Source of the DNA: Rufibacter roseolus
GTDB lineage: Bacteria > Bacteroidota > Bacteroidia > Cytophagales > Hymenobacteraceae
Length of the DNA stretch: 64,000 nt
Assembly: GCF_017916365.1 (NCBI RefSeq)
Contig: NZ_JAFMSU010000001.1
Span: forward strand, 868,001 to 932,000
Reading direction: 5' to 3'
Positions 8,115 to 16,735 of the stretch are shown piece by piece; positions within the stretch are counted from its first letter, which is position 1, and each line of letters starts with the position of its first letter. Below the pieces are notes generated by a model. It saw only the letters and a program-made list of their open reading frames with translations, was not told the DNA's origin and did not search any database. The position numbers and the translations under genes were made by a program.

Positions 8115-8615
8115 AAAGAGAGCCGTCTGATAAGTGCCGGTCATTTTGGCTTCGTGGTCCAGGAGCCATTGTTTGCGCCAGAGACCGCCGGCGTAACCGG
8201 TGAGTTGGCCTTGCGCGCCTATTACGCGGTGGCAGGGCACCAGAATCATCCAGGGGTTTGCGCCGTTGGCTACGCCCACCGCCCGAACGGCACCGGCGTT
8301 GCCCATGCGTTTGGCCAGGCCCAGGTAATGATCGGTTTTGCCCATCGGGATTTGTTGGAGCGCTTGCCAGACCTGTTGCTGAAAGGGAGTGCCCTGGGTA
8401 TACAGCGGCAGGTCAAAGGTGTGGCGCTTGCCCGCGAAATATTCTTCCAGTTGCGTGGCGGCCTCCTTTAGGCAGGTGGGTATAACCGGGCTGTCCGTTT
8501 CGGGGCCGTTTTCCAGAAAGCAAGCCCTAAACAGCTGATTTTCCGTAGAGGTAAGCTGAATGGTGCCTACCGGCGAAGAAACATGGAGCACAAAGAGCGG
8601 CGAAGGGGCAGACAT
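8112..8615 (-). CDS. ogt: Methylated-DNA--protein-cysteine methyltransferase
   Basis: Suicide repair enzyme that takes the methyl group from O6-methylguanine onto its own cysteine. 167 residues, usual length. The active-site motif PCHRVIG (Cys128) is intact, preceded by VGVANGANPW and the helix-turn-helix segment TPFQQQVWQALQQIPMGKT with the Arg-finger region AVRAVGVA. LTGYAGGLWRKQWLLDHE closes the conserved domain. The N-terminal part lacks the Ada transcription-factor domains. It converges on alkB, which repairs a different class of alkyl lesions. Reads away from the divergent kynurenine 3-monooxygenase gene. Confidence 0.95.
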   Translation of the reverse strand: MSAPSPLFVLHVSSPVGTIQLTSTENQLFRACFLENGPETDSPVIPTCLKEAATQLEEYFAGKRHTFDLPLYTQGTPFQQQVWQALQQIPMGKTDHYLGLAKRMGNAGAVRAVGVANGANPWMILVPCHRVIGAQGQLTGYAGGLWRKQWLLDHEAKMTGTYQTALF

Positions 8616-8674
8616 GGCAAGGCTTGTTTACAAAATTTAACCTAAGTTTACCTCTTCTTTCCGTAGAAAGCACC

Positions 8675-8710
8675 TTTTCAGGGCCAGTTTCTGCGCAGGA
8701 GACCACACGT
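8675..8710. repeat. Possible decayed 36-nt palindrome (left arm only)
   Basis: TTTTCAGGGCCAGTTTCTG matches the left half of copy 2, but the right half does not pair. Not counted among the 29 copies. Confidence 0.35.
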
Positions 8711-8721
8711 AACCAAAATTG

Positions 8722-10071
8722 ATGGAGAAAACCACCCAACTCAGCGTCATGGGCGGGGGCCTGGTAGGCTGCCTGCTGTCTTTGTATCTTGCCAAACAAG
8801 GATACCGGGTGGATGTGTATGAACGGCGGCCAGACCTGCGCCGCACCGATATCGGTGGTGGGCGCTCCATCAACCTGGCCCTGAGTGACCGCGGCTGGCG
8901 AGCATTGGAAACCATCGGCATCGCCGAGGATATCCGCAAGGTGGCCATCCCCATGTACCAGCGCGTCATGCATGACAAGAACGGGAACCTCTCTTTTCAG
9001 CCATACGGGCAGGAGGGACAGGCCATCTACTCGGTTTCCCGGGGCGGCTTGAACCAGGCGCTGCTGGACCTCGCCGAGGCGGAGCCCACTATCTCGCTGC
9101 ACTTCCAGCAACAGGTCATGGAGGTGGAAGTGGCCACCAATAAAGTAACAATGCTGGACACGGTCTCGGGGCAGGAGCACCACATTTCGCCAGACGTGAT
9201 TTTCGCCGCCGATGGTGCCTATTCCATGGTACGGTTGTCTCTGCAGAAAACAGACCGGTTCAACTACGAGCAAAGTTACCTGGACTACGGCTACAAAGAA
9301 CTCACCATTCCGCCTGCGGCTGATGGGGGCTGGCAACTGGAGAAAAACGCCCTGCACATCTGGCCCCGCGGGCAGTACATGATGATTGCGCTGCCTAACG
9401 TGGACGGTTCCTTTACCTGCACCATGTTTTTCCCCTACGAGGGCGATCCCTCCTTTAAATCACTGCAGACCCCGGAACAACTGACAAGCTTCTTCCAGGA
9501 AGTTTTCCCCGATGCCACTGCCCTCATGCCTGATCTGGCGCAGGAATTCTTCGAGAACCCCATCGGGTCGCTGGTTACCATCAAATGCCTGCCCTGGCGC
9601 CACAGCGGCAAGATCCTGCTGCTAGGCGATGCCGCCCACGCCATCGTGCCGTTCTATGGGCAGGGCATGAACGCCGGGTTTGAAGACTGCACCGTGCTGC
9701 GCGGCCTGCTGGAGCAGCACCAAGACGATTGGGAAACCATTTTCCAGACGTTCCAGGACGTGCGCAAGCCCAACACAGATGCCATCGCCGATCTGGCTGT
9801 CTATAACTTTATTGAGATGCGGGACAAAGTCGCCGATCCGCGTTTTTTGCTCCAGAAGAAAATAGAGGCTAAAATTACGGCCCAATACCCAGATTCTTGG
9901 CTGCCTTTGTATTCCATGGTTACCTTTTCCCCGGATTTACCGTATGCCGAGGCACTGGCCAACGGTCAGCGGCAGGAAGAGATCATGCGCGTATTAATGG
10001 AACATATCCAGAAAGAGGAAGACTACAACAAACCAGAGGTGCAGGAGTATCTGCAGGCGCAACTGGCTTAG
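8722..10071 (+). CDS. kmo: Kynurenine 3-monooxygenase
   Basis: FAD- and NADPH-dependent hydroxylase making 3-hydroxykynurenine from kynurenine. 449 residues from ATG 8722. The FAD-binding GGGLVGCLLSLYLAKQG motif is at the N-terminus, followed by VDVYERRPDLRR and GGGRSINLALSDRGW, which is diagnostic of this enzyme. The second FAD motif LLGDAAHAIVPFYGQGMNAG is intact, and ALPNVDGSFTCTMFFP is conserved with the animal enzyme. The animal C-terminal membrane anchor appears to be missing, as in bacterial forms. It feeds kynU (4370-5641) but is separated from it by antiporter, alkB and ogt genes. A palindrome copy follows its stop. Confidence 0.96.
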   Translation: MEKTTQLSVMGGGLVGCLLSLYLAKQGYRVDVYERRPDLRRTDIGGGRSINLALSDRGWRALETIGIAEDIRKVAIPMYQRVMHDKNGNLSFQPYGQEGQAIYSVSRGGLNQALLDLAEAEPTISLHFQQQVMEVEVATNKVTMLDTVSGQEHHISPDVIFAADGAYSMVRLSLQKTDRFNYEQSYLDYGYKELTIPPAADGGWQLEKNALHIWPRGQYMMIALPNVDGSFTCTMFFPYEGDPSFKSLQTPEQLTSFFQEVFPDATALMPDLAQEFFENPIGSLVTIKCLPWRHSGKILLLGDAAHAIVPFYGQGMNAGFEDCTVLRGLLEQHQDDWETIFQTFQDVRKPNTDAIADLAVYNFIEMRDKVADPRFLLQKKIEAKITAQYPDSWLPLYSMVTFSPDLPYAEALANGQRQEEIMRVLMEHIQKEEDYNKPEVQEYLQAQLA

Positions 10072-10080
10072 CTTTCCTTT

Positions 10081-10116
10081 GTTTTCGGTCTGTTTTCTGG
10101 AAAAGGCCCCTTAAAT
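10081..10116. repeat. 36-nt intergenic palindrome, copy 6
   Basis: GTTT at 10081, AAAT ending 10116, core TGTTTTCTGGAAAA. Nine bases after the kynurenine monooxygenase stop. Confidence 0.75.
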
Positions 10117-10195
10117 ACACCATAGAAAAGTCTTTGCCTGTCAAACAAAAAACACCTTCTATACATTAAGAGAAGGTGATGCGAACTGATTGTAC

Positions 10196-13108
10196 ATGAT
10201 ATTTTCCCGTCTAAAAGATTATTACCTGGCCATAGGGTCCTTTGTATTGGTGTTGGGAATCACCTTGTATGCCTACTATGTGTCCAAATCTAATGACGAG
10301 GCGGAGGATGCCCGGCAGTTTGAGATCAAGAAGGTGCAGATCAAAGCCACGCTGGAGCGCCGTATGGGTTATTACCTGCAGATCCTGAAGGGCGTGAACG
10401 GTTTGTTTGCGGCCTCAGACACCGTTACCCGTGCCGATTTCCAGGGATATCTGAGCTCGCTGGAGATTCTGAGAAACTACCCCGGGGTGCAGGGCATTGG
10501 GTTTGCGGCCATGGCCACGCCAGAGCAGGCGCCAACCCTGGAAAACCGCGTACGCGCCGAGGGATTCCCTAACTTTAAGATTTACCCCGAGGGACCCCGT
10601 ACTGAGTACTCTTCCATTATCTTCATTGAGCCCATGAACAGGGCAAACAATCGGGCTTTGGGCTTTGACATGTTCAATGACCCTACCCGCCGCGAAGCCA
10701 TGGAAGCCGCCCGTGATTCTAACCGGCCGGCCATGACCGGTAAAGTGCGCCTGGTGCAGGAAAGCGGGAAAAATGTGCAGCCTGGCCTACTCATTTACAT
10801 GCCGGTCTACTATGGCGGCAAAGACCCGGTGGACCTTATGGAGCGCAGAAACAAGCTGCGGGGGTTTGTCTATGCGCCTTTCCGGGCCGGAGACCTTTTC
10901 TCCAACACCCTGGGCGACGCCCTGGAGAACATCAGCCTTTCCATCTATGACGGCAAAAAGATGAAAGAAGAGGCGCTCCTTTTCCGGAACGCCACTGAGT
11001 TGGACGTTTCAGCCGGTAATGACAGCCTCCTGACAGACACAGACACCATTAGGTTTGCCGGCCGCATCTGGACCCTGCGCTACAAAGCGAACAAAGCCTT
11101 TGCCGAGGCCTCGGGCATAGACCAGCATGACCTCATCTTGTTAGGCGGCAGCATCATCAGTTTGCTTATTTTCTTTGTGATCTGGTCGCTGCAGCGTTAC
11201 CTGCAGTCAAACCAGTTAACCGAGCTGATCACCAAGAATACCACCGCCGGTTTGTTCATGCTGGATGACCGGGGTTACTGCACCTTTCAGAACCCATCTG
11301 CCGAGAAGTTGCTGGGGTATGACCTGGCAGAACTCAAGCGCCGACCCTTGTATGAAATAGTGCACCGCGACCATGAGGCCAGGAACCTGGCGCCCGAGCT
11401 GGTATCCCAGAAGTCTTTCACCTTTGAGGATTCCTTTATCTGCCATGACGGCAACCCTATTCCGGTGGTTTGCTCTACCCGTTATGTGAAGCAGGGCGGC
11501 CAGGTGGTAGGGCATATCCTGGAGGTGCGCGACGTCACGGAGGAGAAAAAAGCCCAGCAGGCCCTGTTGGAGAGCGAGGCCCGTTTCCGTAACATGGCAG
11601 ACAGCGCCCCGGTAATGATCTGGATCACCGATGAGCACCACAACTGCACCTACGTGAACCGGCAATGGCTCAAGTTCACCGGCTCAAAATTTGAAGACAA
11701 CCTGGGCAAGGGCTGGCTGCAATTTATTCACCCAGAGGACAGCCCATACATGTCCCAAACTTACCAGCAGGCACTGGCGGCAAAAGATGAGTTCAAGGTG
11801 GAATACCGCCTGCGCCGCCGCGATGAGGCCTACCGTGGGGTGGTGACCATGGGTATTCCAAGGTTCAGCACCGAGGGCGGGGAGTTCCTGGGTTATATCG
11901 GCTCGGCTATTGACATCAGTGACCGTATCAAAATGGAGAAGAAACTGAAGCAGAGCGCCGATATGCTGCAGCAGATCTTCATGCAGGTGCCGGCCATTGT
12001 GGGGCTGGTGCGCACCAAAGACCTGAGATACACCCTGGTCAATTCTTACCTGAGTAACCTATATGACAGCAAGGCCAAAGTAGGGGAAGTAGCCACAGAT
12101 TCTCTGCCGGAGTCTCAGCATGAACAATTCAGGGCCGTTATCAAGCACATCGCGGAGACCGGTGAGCCGTTTGTGGGCCAGGAAGTGCCGGTTTACTTCA
12201 GTGATACGCCGGAAGGCCGGCAGAACGTGGGGTATTTCAACATTGTCTACGAGCCCATCAAAAACAGCCGCGGAGAAGTGGAATCGGTGCTCACGTTTGC
12301 GGTGGAGGTGACAGAGCAGGTGAGAAGCCGCGAGCAGCTCTCCACCATCAACGATGAGCTGAACCTCAAAAACCAGGAGCTGATCAGGATCAACAATGAC
12401 CTGGATAACTTCGTGTACACGGCCTCGCATGACCTGCGGTCGCCGCTGGCCAACCTGGAAGGTCTCACCTCGGCCTTGCTGGAAACCGTGGAAGGCAAGG
12501 AGGAAAGCGAGGAGCACCTGCTGCTGCACATGGTGGCCTCTTCCATCTCTAAACTGAAAGGCACCATCCATGACCTCACCGAGATCACCAAGGTGCAGAA
12601 AGACCTGGACTCGCAGGCAGAGGAGCTTTCTTTTGCCGAAGTGCTGGCCGGGGTGGAGGAAGACATCGCGCCCATGATCCAAGCGTCTGGGGGCCAGTTG
12701 CAAACCACTTTCCAGGTGAAACACCTGCGGTATGCCCGTAAAAACCTGCGCAGCATCCTTTACAACCTGGTGTCTAACGCTGTCAAATACCGCGACCCGG
12801 CCCGCAAACTCACGGTGAACATCAATACTTATCGGCAGGATGGGTATGTGGTACTGAGCGTGGCAGACAACGGGCTGGGAATAAGGGAAGACCAGCAGGA
12901 AAAGCTGTTCACCATGTTCCGTAGGTTCCACTCGCACGTAGAGGGCACCGGTATAGGGTTGTACATTGTGAAACGGATCATTGAGAACAACGGCGGCCGC
13001 ATTGAGGTGGAAAGTGAGCCGGGCAAAGGCACCACCTTTACCGTTTACTTCCGCGAAGAGACTATCACCCCATCTCCCGCGCTCCTGACTTCTGATAGGG
13101 AAGTTTAA
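10196..13108 (+). CDS. CHASE-PAS-PAS-PAS sensor histidine kinase
   Basis: About 970 residues from ATG 10196 (an in-frame TTG lies two codons upstream). Order: membrane segment about residues 10-28; periplasmic CHASE domain about 70-260 (YPGVQGIGFAAMA, EPMNRANNRALGFDM); second membrane segment about 310-330 (LILLGGSIISLLIFFVIW); three PAS domains between about 340 and 715; HisKA with VYTASHDLRSPLANLEGL; and HATPase with the N box NLVSNAVKYR, the G1 box VADNGLGI and the G2 box GTGIGLYIVKRI. It should sense an outside ligand and phosphorylate a separate response regulator; no receiver domain is fused and none is adjacent. Encoded as a single gene closed by a clear terminator. Confidence 0.93.
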   Translation: MIFSRLKDYYLAIGSFVLVLGITLYAYYVSKSNDEAEDARQFEIKKVQIKATLERRMGYYLQILKGVNGLFAASDTVTRADFQGYLSSLEILRNYPGVQGIGFAAMATPEQAPTLENRVRAEGFPNFKIYPEGPRTEYSSIIFIEPMNRANNRALGFDMFNDPTRREAMEAARDSNRPAMTGKVRLVQESGKNVQPGLLIYMPVYYGGKDPVDLMERRNKLRGFVYAPFRAGDLFSNTLGDALENISLSIYDGKKMKEEALLFRNATELDVSAGNDSLLTDTDTIRFAGRIWTLRYKANKAFAEASGIDQHDLILLGGSIISLLIFFVIWSLQRYLQSNQLTELITKNTTAGLFMLDDRGYCTFQNPSAEKLLGYDLAELKRRPLYEIVHRDHEARNLAPELVSQKSFTFEDSFICHDGNPIPVVCSTRYVKQGGQVVGHILEVRDVTEEKKAQQALLESEARFRNMADSAPVMIWITDEHHNCTYVNRQWLKFTGSKFEDNLGKGWLQFIHPEDSPYMSQTYQQALAAKDEFKVEYRLRRRDEAYRGVVTMGIPRFSTEGGEFLGYIGSAIDISDRIKMEKKLKQSADMLQQIFMQVPAIVGLVRTKDLRYTLVNSYLSNLYDSKAKVGEVATDSLPESQHEQFRAVIKHIAETGEPFVGQEVPVYFSDTPEGRQNVGYFNIVYEPIKNSRGEVESVLTFAVEVTEQVRSREQLSTINDELNLKNQELIRINNDLDNFVYTASHDLRSPLANLEGLTSALLETVEGKEESEEHLLLHMVASSISKLKGTIHDLTEITKVQKDLDSQAEELSFAEVLAGVEEDIAPMIQASGGQLQTTFQVKHLRYARKNLRSILYNLVSNAVKYRDPARKLTVNINTYRQDGYVVLSVADNGLGIREDQQEKLFTMFRRFHSHVEGTGIGLYIVKRIIENNGGRIEVESEPGKGTTFTVYFREETITPSPALLTSDREV

Positions 13109-13125
13109 AAGAAAGGATACCCAAA

Positions 13126-13175
13126 AAAAGAGCATCGGAAAGAAGGAGAAGATTCCTTTATTCCAATGCTCTTTT
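13126..13175 (+). terminator. Terminator after the CHASE-PAS kinase gene
   Basis: AAAAGAGCATCGGAA (13126-13140) pairs with TTCCAATGCTCTTTT (13161-13175), followed by a T-rich run. Only one mismatch pair in the 15-bp stem. Confidence 0.75.
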
Positions 13176-13270
13176 CTTTGTTGCCGGGTCTGTCAATTTG
13201 CAGATGCCATAGCCACGCCGTATCCTGGCAGATTTCCTAAAAGAAGGTTTAAATCAAAGGTCTGAGGAAA

Positions 13271-13846
13271 TCAGCCTAACAGTGGAATCAACAGATCTGG
13301 GTCTATTTTCTGCAGCATCTGCTCTACCTGCTGACGGGTGAAGCGGCCGTTAACCTGGAGCATCAGGAAGGAGTTGCCGTACTTGCGGTAGCCCACTATT
13401 TCCTGCACCTGCTCATTAGACTGCCTCATCCTGAACTGCAAAGTGCCCGGGGCCTCATCCAGCAAAGGAATGGCGGCGTAGTTGTCCCGTTGCAGTACCT
13501 GGTCCAGTTCCTGGGTAAGGCCCTGCTGCAGCAAGCGCTGCGATTTTCTGTTGGTGGGCGTAAAGGACAGGACGCGCACCGAGGAGATGTTGGTCAAAGC
13601 CGCCCGTAGGGTAGTATCGGTGATTTCCTTCGCCAGGTATTTAGAGACCAAGCCTACGGGCACAGTGGTGCCTTTGAAGCCGGCTTCATTGCGGTATTTC
13701 TGGTAAAACTCGGCCGTAGACTGCGCCGGCGGCAGTTTGCTGGTACTGCTGCAGGCTTGCAGGAGACAAAAAGCGGCCAGCACCCAGAAGGGCAGAATCC
13801 TGGCTGCAAGTGATTTTTTGAAATTATAAGCTGATGAATAATGCAT
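13271..13846 (-). CDS. Hypothetical lipoprotein
   Basis: From ATG 13846 the protein has about 191 residues and begins with a basic segment, a hydrophobic stretch (RILPFWVLAAFCLLQAC) and a lipobox ending in Cys followed by SSTSK, so it should be exported and lipid-anchored. A longer in-frame start at 13915 would be translated from a palindrome copy (13858-13893), so it is rejected. The mature part includes RVLSFTPTNRKSQRLLQQGL and IVGYRKYGNSFLMLQVNGRF; the latter part resembles small DUF4252-type Bacteroidota lipoproteins, a tentative link. Downstream of the GNAT gene on the same strand. Confidence 0.75.
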   Translation of the reverse strand: MHYSSAYNFKKSLAARILPFWVLAAFCLLQACSSTSKLPPAQSTAEFYQKYRNEAGFKGTTVPVGLVSKYLAKEITDTTLRAALTNISSVRVLSFTPTNRKSQRLLQQGLTQELDQVLQRDNYAAIPLLDEAPGTLQFRMRQSNEQVQEIVGYRKYGNSFLMLQVNGRFTRQQVEQMLQKIDPDLLIPLLG

Positions 13847-13857
13847 ATGCGATTTCA

Positions 13858-13893
13858 GTTTTTGCCCTCTTTTACGGAAAAGAGAGCAAAAAC
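13858..13893. repeat. 36-nt intergenic palindrome, copy 7 (near perfect)
   Basis: GTTTTTGCCCTCTTTT pairs with AAAAGAGAGCAAAAAC: 15 of 16 arm positions complementary around ACGG. It lies between the GNAT stop and the lipoprotein start. Confidence 0.85.
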
Positions 13894-13929
13894 GCTCGCT
13901 GTCGTTATCATCCACCTAACCCCGAAAGC

Positions 13930-14409
13930 TTATACCTCCTCGGCTCTCTGCGTTTGCTTCTGGTAAATGTTGGGGGTGTGCAGTTGCATAAACCGCTCTG
14001 GGTGGGGCAGCGGCTCAAACCCGAACTGGGTGTAGAGCTCATGCGCATCCTCGGTGGCCAGCATCCAGCGGCGGAGGCCCTGCAACTCAGGGTGCGCCCT
14101 GAACGCCTTCAGCATCCATTTAGAAAGCCCGTTGCCCCGGTATTCCTCCAGCACAAAGACATCGCAGAGATAGGCGAACGTGGTATAGTCAGTGACCAGA
14201 CGGGCGAAAGCGGCTTGTTTTCCCTCGTAATAGACGCCCACGCAGAGGGAGTGGTCGATGGCTCTTTTCACCACCTGTTTGGGAATGCCTTTAGACCAAT
14301 AGGCCTGGCTTAGAAACCCGTGGATAGCGTCTAGCTGAAGTAAATCTTTGTCAAAACTTAGGAAGAAGCCGTTTTTGTTGGCCTCGGGTAAAGGAGTAGA
14401 AAAAGGCAT
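13930..14409 (-). CDS. GNAT-family N-acetyltransferase
   Basis: 159 residues, a single GNAT domain. The acetyl-CoA pyrophosphate-binding region is VFVLEEYRGNGLSKWMLKAF, matching the R/Q-x-x-G-x-G/A rule (EYRGNGLSK), followed by RRWMLATEDAHELYTQFGFEPL, the usual end of the fold. The N-terminal part contains GVYYEGKQAAFARLVTDY, the central strand. Family members of this size in Bacteroidota acetylate amines or amino acids; the substrate cannot be read from sequence. Upstream of the 13271-13846 lipoprotein with a palindrome copy between them. Confidence 0.9.
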   Translation of the reverse strand: MPFSTPLPEANKNGFFLSFDKDLLQLDAIHGFLSQAYWSKGIPKQVVKRAIDHSLCVGVYYEGKQAAFARLVTDYTTFAYLCDVFVLEEYRGNGLSKWMLKAFRAHPELQGLRRWMLATEDAHELYTQFGFEPLPHPERFMQLHTPNIYQKQTQRAEEV

Positions 14410-14736
14410 GGCAGCTTAGTTATAGGTTTGCTGTCTGTTTCAGGGATGGAACCTGACGGTGATGAAATTTAAGTTATAGAATAACTTGACAAAATGCAAA
14501 TTATAAAATCAATGTTGATAAGTTGTAGCGCTTGGTAGATAGTGAAAACCCTCAGCAGTAAGTTGTTATGGTTTTTAGATGCAGGCTGATTGTAGATAGC
14601 AAAATCAGCACGGTAGCAACTGTGTTTTGCAGAGGCGGGAGGAAGAGAATCGGGATAAGGAATATAAGGCAGTAGGGGCAGCAGAAGGGGTGAGTGCCGT
14701 TTTCGGCCCAGGATTATCAAAATAGGCTGGAAACGG
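14410..14736. other. 327-base gap, AT-rich, no supported gene
   Basis: Between the LytTR regulator stop and the GNAT start. Bases about 14465-14600 are AT-rich. An 83-codon open frame on the minus strand has no family features and I do not call it. The only recognisable element is palindrome copy 8 at the right end. Confidence 0.5.
14699..14734. repeat. 36-nt intergenic palindrome, copy 8
   Basis: GTTTTCGGCCCAGGATT and AATAGGCTGGAAAC arms; extended by GCC / GGC outside. It ends two bases before the LytTR regulator stop codon. Confidence 0.7.
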
Positions 14737-15531
14737 CTACTGGTCCAGCCAGGCCCTGAAGGCCGCTACCCGCTCCCTGCTGACCAGAACCTCTTCCTGG
14801 GCATGGTGGCGCAAGACTACTTTCAGGCGGCTGTTGGTGTAATGGACAATATCCTGGATGGCTTTGAGCTGTACCAGGTAGCCACGGTTTACCCTAAAGA
14901 AGCATTGCGGGTCTACCAATTGCTCCAGCTGTTCCACGGTGTAGTCCAGGGCGAAGCGGCGGTTATCCATGGTCTGCAGGAAAGTAGCCTTCTCAAAACT
15001 GAAAAAGAAGTCAATCTCCTCTACCGGAATAGCCCTGAGGTGTTCGCCCACTTTCAAAACAAAGCGGTTTTTGTAGGTAGCCGCCGAGGGGCTTTGCAGT
15101 TGTTGCAAAGCCAGCTGCAGGAGCTGCAGTTGGGTAGTCTCCTGGGTGGGGGTTGCAGCAGGTGAGGCCGAGGTCAGGCGTTGGAGTTTTCTTAGTGCCA
15201 GAACCAGTTCCTCGTTATCAATGGGCTTTAGCAGGTAATCTATGCTGTTGGCCTTGAAAGCTCTAAGAGCGTACGCATCATATGCGGTGGTGAAGATGAT
15301 GGGGCAGGTGACGTCCACCTGGTCAAATATCTCAAAGCTCAGGCCATCGGCTAGCTGAATGTCAAAGAAGGCCAGATCAGGGGCGGGCTGCTCCCGGAAA
15401 TAGGCTACCGCCTCCTGCACCGAGGCCAGTTGGGCCACCACCTGCACGGGCAGCTCTGTTTGCGTTTGCAGTAGTCTGGCCAACCGGTCGGCGGCAAGGG
15501 GTTCGTCTTCAATGATCAGCGCTCGGCGCAT
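14737..15531 (-). CDS. LytTR-family response regulator
   Basis: 264 residues from ATG 15531. The N-terminal receiver domain starts RRALIIEDEPLAADRLARLL (acidic pocket) and has PDLAFFDIQLADG with the phospho-acceptor Asp, then IIFTTAYDAYALRAFKANSI with the switch Thr and YLLKPIDNEEL with the conserved Lys. The C-terminal LytTR DNA-binding domain contains LRAIPVEEIDFFFSFEKATFL and FFRVNRGYLVQLKAI. It is encoded 80 bases downstream of a LytS-type kinase and should be its partner. Transcription probably starts far upstream, ahead of the TonB receptor gene. A palindrome copy lies between it and the kinase gene. Confidence 0.94.
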   Translation of the reverse strand: MRRALIIEDEPLAADRLARLLQTQTELPVQVVAQLASVQEAVAYFREQPAPDLAFFDIQLADGLSFEIFDQVDVTCPIIFTTAYDAYALRAFKANSIDYLLKPIDNEELVLALRKLQRLTSASPAATPTQETTQLQLLQLALQQLQSPSAATYKNRFVLKVGEHLRAIPVEEIDFFFSFEKATFLQTMDNRRFALDYTVEQLEQLVDPQCFFRVNRGYLVQLKAIQDIVHYTNSRLKVVLRHHAQEEVLVSRERVAAFRAWLDQ

Positions 15532-15552
15532 GTGCAAGGTTGGTTCGTGATT

Positions 15553-15588
15553 GTTTTTAACCTGATTTCTGCAAAATAGCCCCCAAAC
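15553..15588. repeat. 36-nt intergenic palindrome, copy 9 (inside an operon)
   Basis: GTTTTTAACCTGATTTC and AAAATAGCCCCCAAAC arms. Placed between the kinase stop (15612) and the regulator start (15531), i.e. between two genes expected to be co-transcribed. Confidence 0.75.
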
Positions 15589-15611
15589 GGGGATTTAGGG
15601 ACAGAGCTGCT

Positions 15612-16667
15612 TTAAGTTTCCCGTTCCTGAAAAGACAAGAGCGGCAGGCGCACCGTGAAAGTAGCATCGGTAGAGACAATCTCTGGTTTACGGTGGGTCA
15701 GCATCTGGTACCGGGCCTGGATGTTGGCCAAGCCCAAGCCGCTGGGAGGCTCATGCTGCGGTTTAGGCTGGCGGTTGTTCTCCACTATGAGCCAGTTTTG
15801 GGCAATGGAGATGCTGATGCGCAACGGTTCCCTGGCCCACAGCCGGTTGTGTTTGATAGCGTTCTCCAGCAGCATCTGCAAGGCCAGCGGCGGCAGATGG
15901 AAACCAGCAGGGAAAGAAGTTGGAAACTGCACGTCCAGACCCTCGGCGTGCCTGATCTGCTGCAGAAAAACGTAGCGGCGGGTAAAATGCAGTTCCTCTT
16001 CCAGCGGCACTACCTCTTTGTGCTGCGAGTCCAGCACGTACCTGTACACCTCAGATAGCTGCTTGATGAACTTCACGGCCAGATCAGGCTGCGGATGCAC
16101 CAGGCTGGTGAGGGCATTGAGGCTGTTGAACAGAAAATGCGGGTTCACCTGGTTTTTGAGCGCCTCGTACTGAGACAGCGCATGCTCTTTCTTCAGGCGT
16201 TCTGTGTCAATAGCAGATTGCCGCCAGTGGCGCAGAAAGGAAACGGCGTGCAAAGAGAGCGTAATGAAAAAAGTCACCAGCATCTGGGTGAGCATGGTAC
16301 TACGCAGGCCCGGGGTCAGGAGCAAGGCGGGCGCATGGCCCCGCACCCCTACAAAGTACGCCCAGTTCACCAGAAAAATGGCCACCGCCGAATACAAGGT
16401 AGTGGCCAGCGAGGTGACCCCAAACCGCCGCACCGGATGGTCTACCCATGACACCACCTGATTAAGGGCGTTGCCCAGATAGCCGTTCCCCAGCCACAAG
16501 CTGGAACACAAAACAAAAGCGTACCCAAAGTTGTGGACCACCCAACTCCTGTCTGTAAGGCAGGAGGCACACTGCAACAGCACATTCACCAGGGCCAACC
16601 CAGAAAAGATGAGTATCCACCTAAGAATGGACTTGAGTTGCAGGCGTGGGACAGCGAAATGGGACAT
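15612..16667 (-). CDS. LytS/YehU-type sensor histidine kinase
   Basis: 351 residues. Four hydrophobic segments occupy roughly residues 12-135, followed by the His_kinase domain with ALKNQVNPHFLFNSLNALTS, where the His of NPHFLFN is the phosphorylation site, and a C-terminal ATPase with LQMLLENAIKHNRLW (N box) and PPSGLGLANIQARYQML (G box). These are hallmarks of the Bacteroidota LytS group. No extra sensory domain is seen, so the membrane part is the likely sensor. It lies between the TPR protein gene and the LytTR regulator gene, all on the minus strand, pointing to one signalling operon with the TonB-dependent receptor upstream. Confidence 0.94.
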   Translation of the reverse strand: MSHFAVPRLQLKSILRWILIFSGLALVNVLLQCASCLTDRSWVVHNFGYAFVLCSSLWLGNGYLGNALNQVVSWVDHPVRRFGVTSLATTLYSAVAIFLVNWAYFVGVRGHAPALLLTPGLRSTMLTQMLVTFFITLSLHAVSFLRHWRQSAIDTERLKKEHALSQYEALKNQVNPHFLFNSLNALTSLVHPQPDLAVKFIKQLSEVYRYVLDSQHKEVVPLEEELHFTRRYVFLQQIRHAEGLDVQFPTSFPAGFHLPPLALQMLLENAIKHNRLWAREPLRISISIAQNWLIVENNRQPKPQHEPPSGLGLANIQARYQMLTHRKPEIVSTDATFTVRLPLLSFQERET

Positions 16668-16735
16668 GGCTGGAAGTTAGTCATTTTTAAGAATACCCGT
16701 GCCCACCCAAGAGCGGCAGGAGCGGGTTCCTGGGT

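Noticed and set aside
12059-13135. 358-codon minus-strand open frame opposite the CHASE-PAS kinase
   Set aside because: Shadow of the conserved kinase domains on the other strand.
14469-14720. 83-codon minus-strand frame in the AT-rich gap
   Set aside because: No start context, no family features, and it overlaps a palindrome copy.
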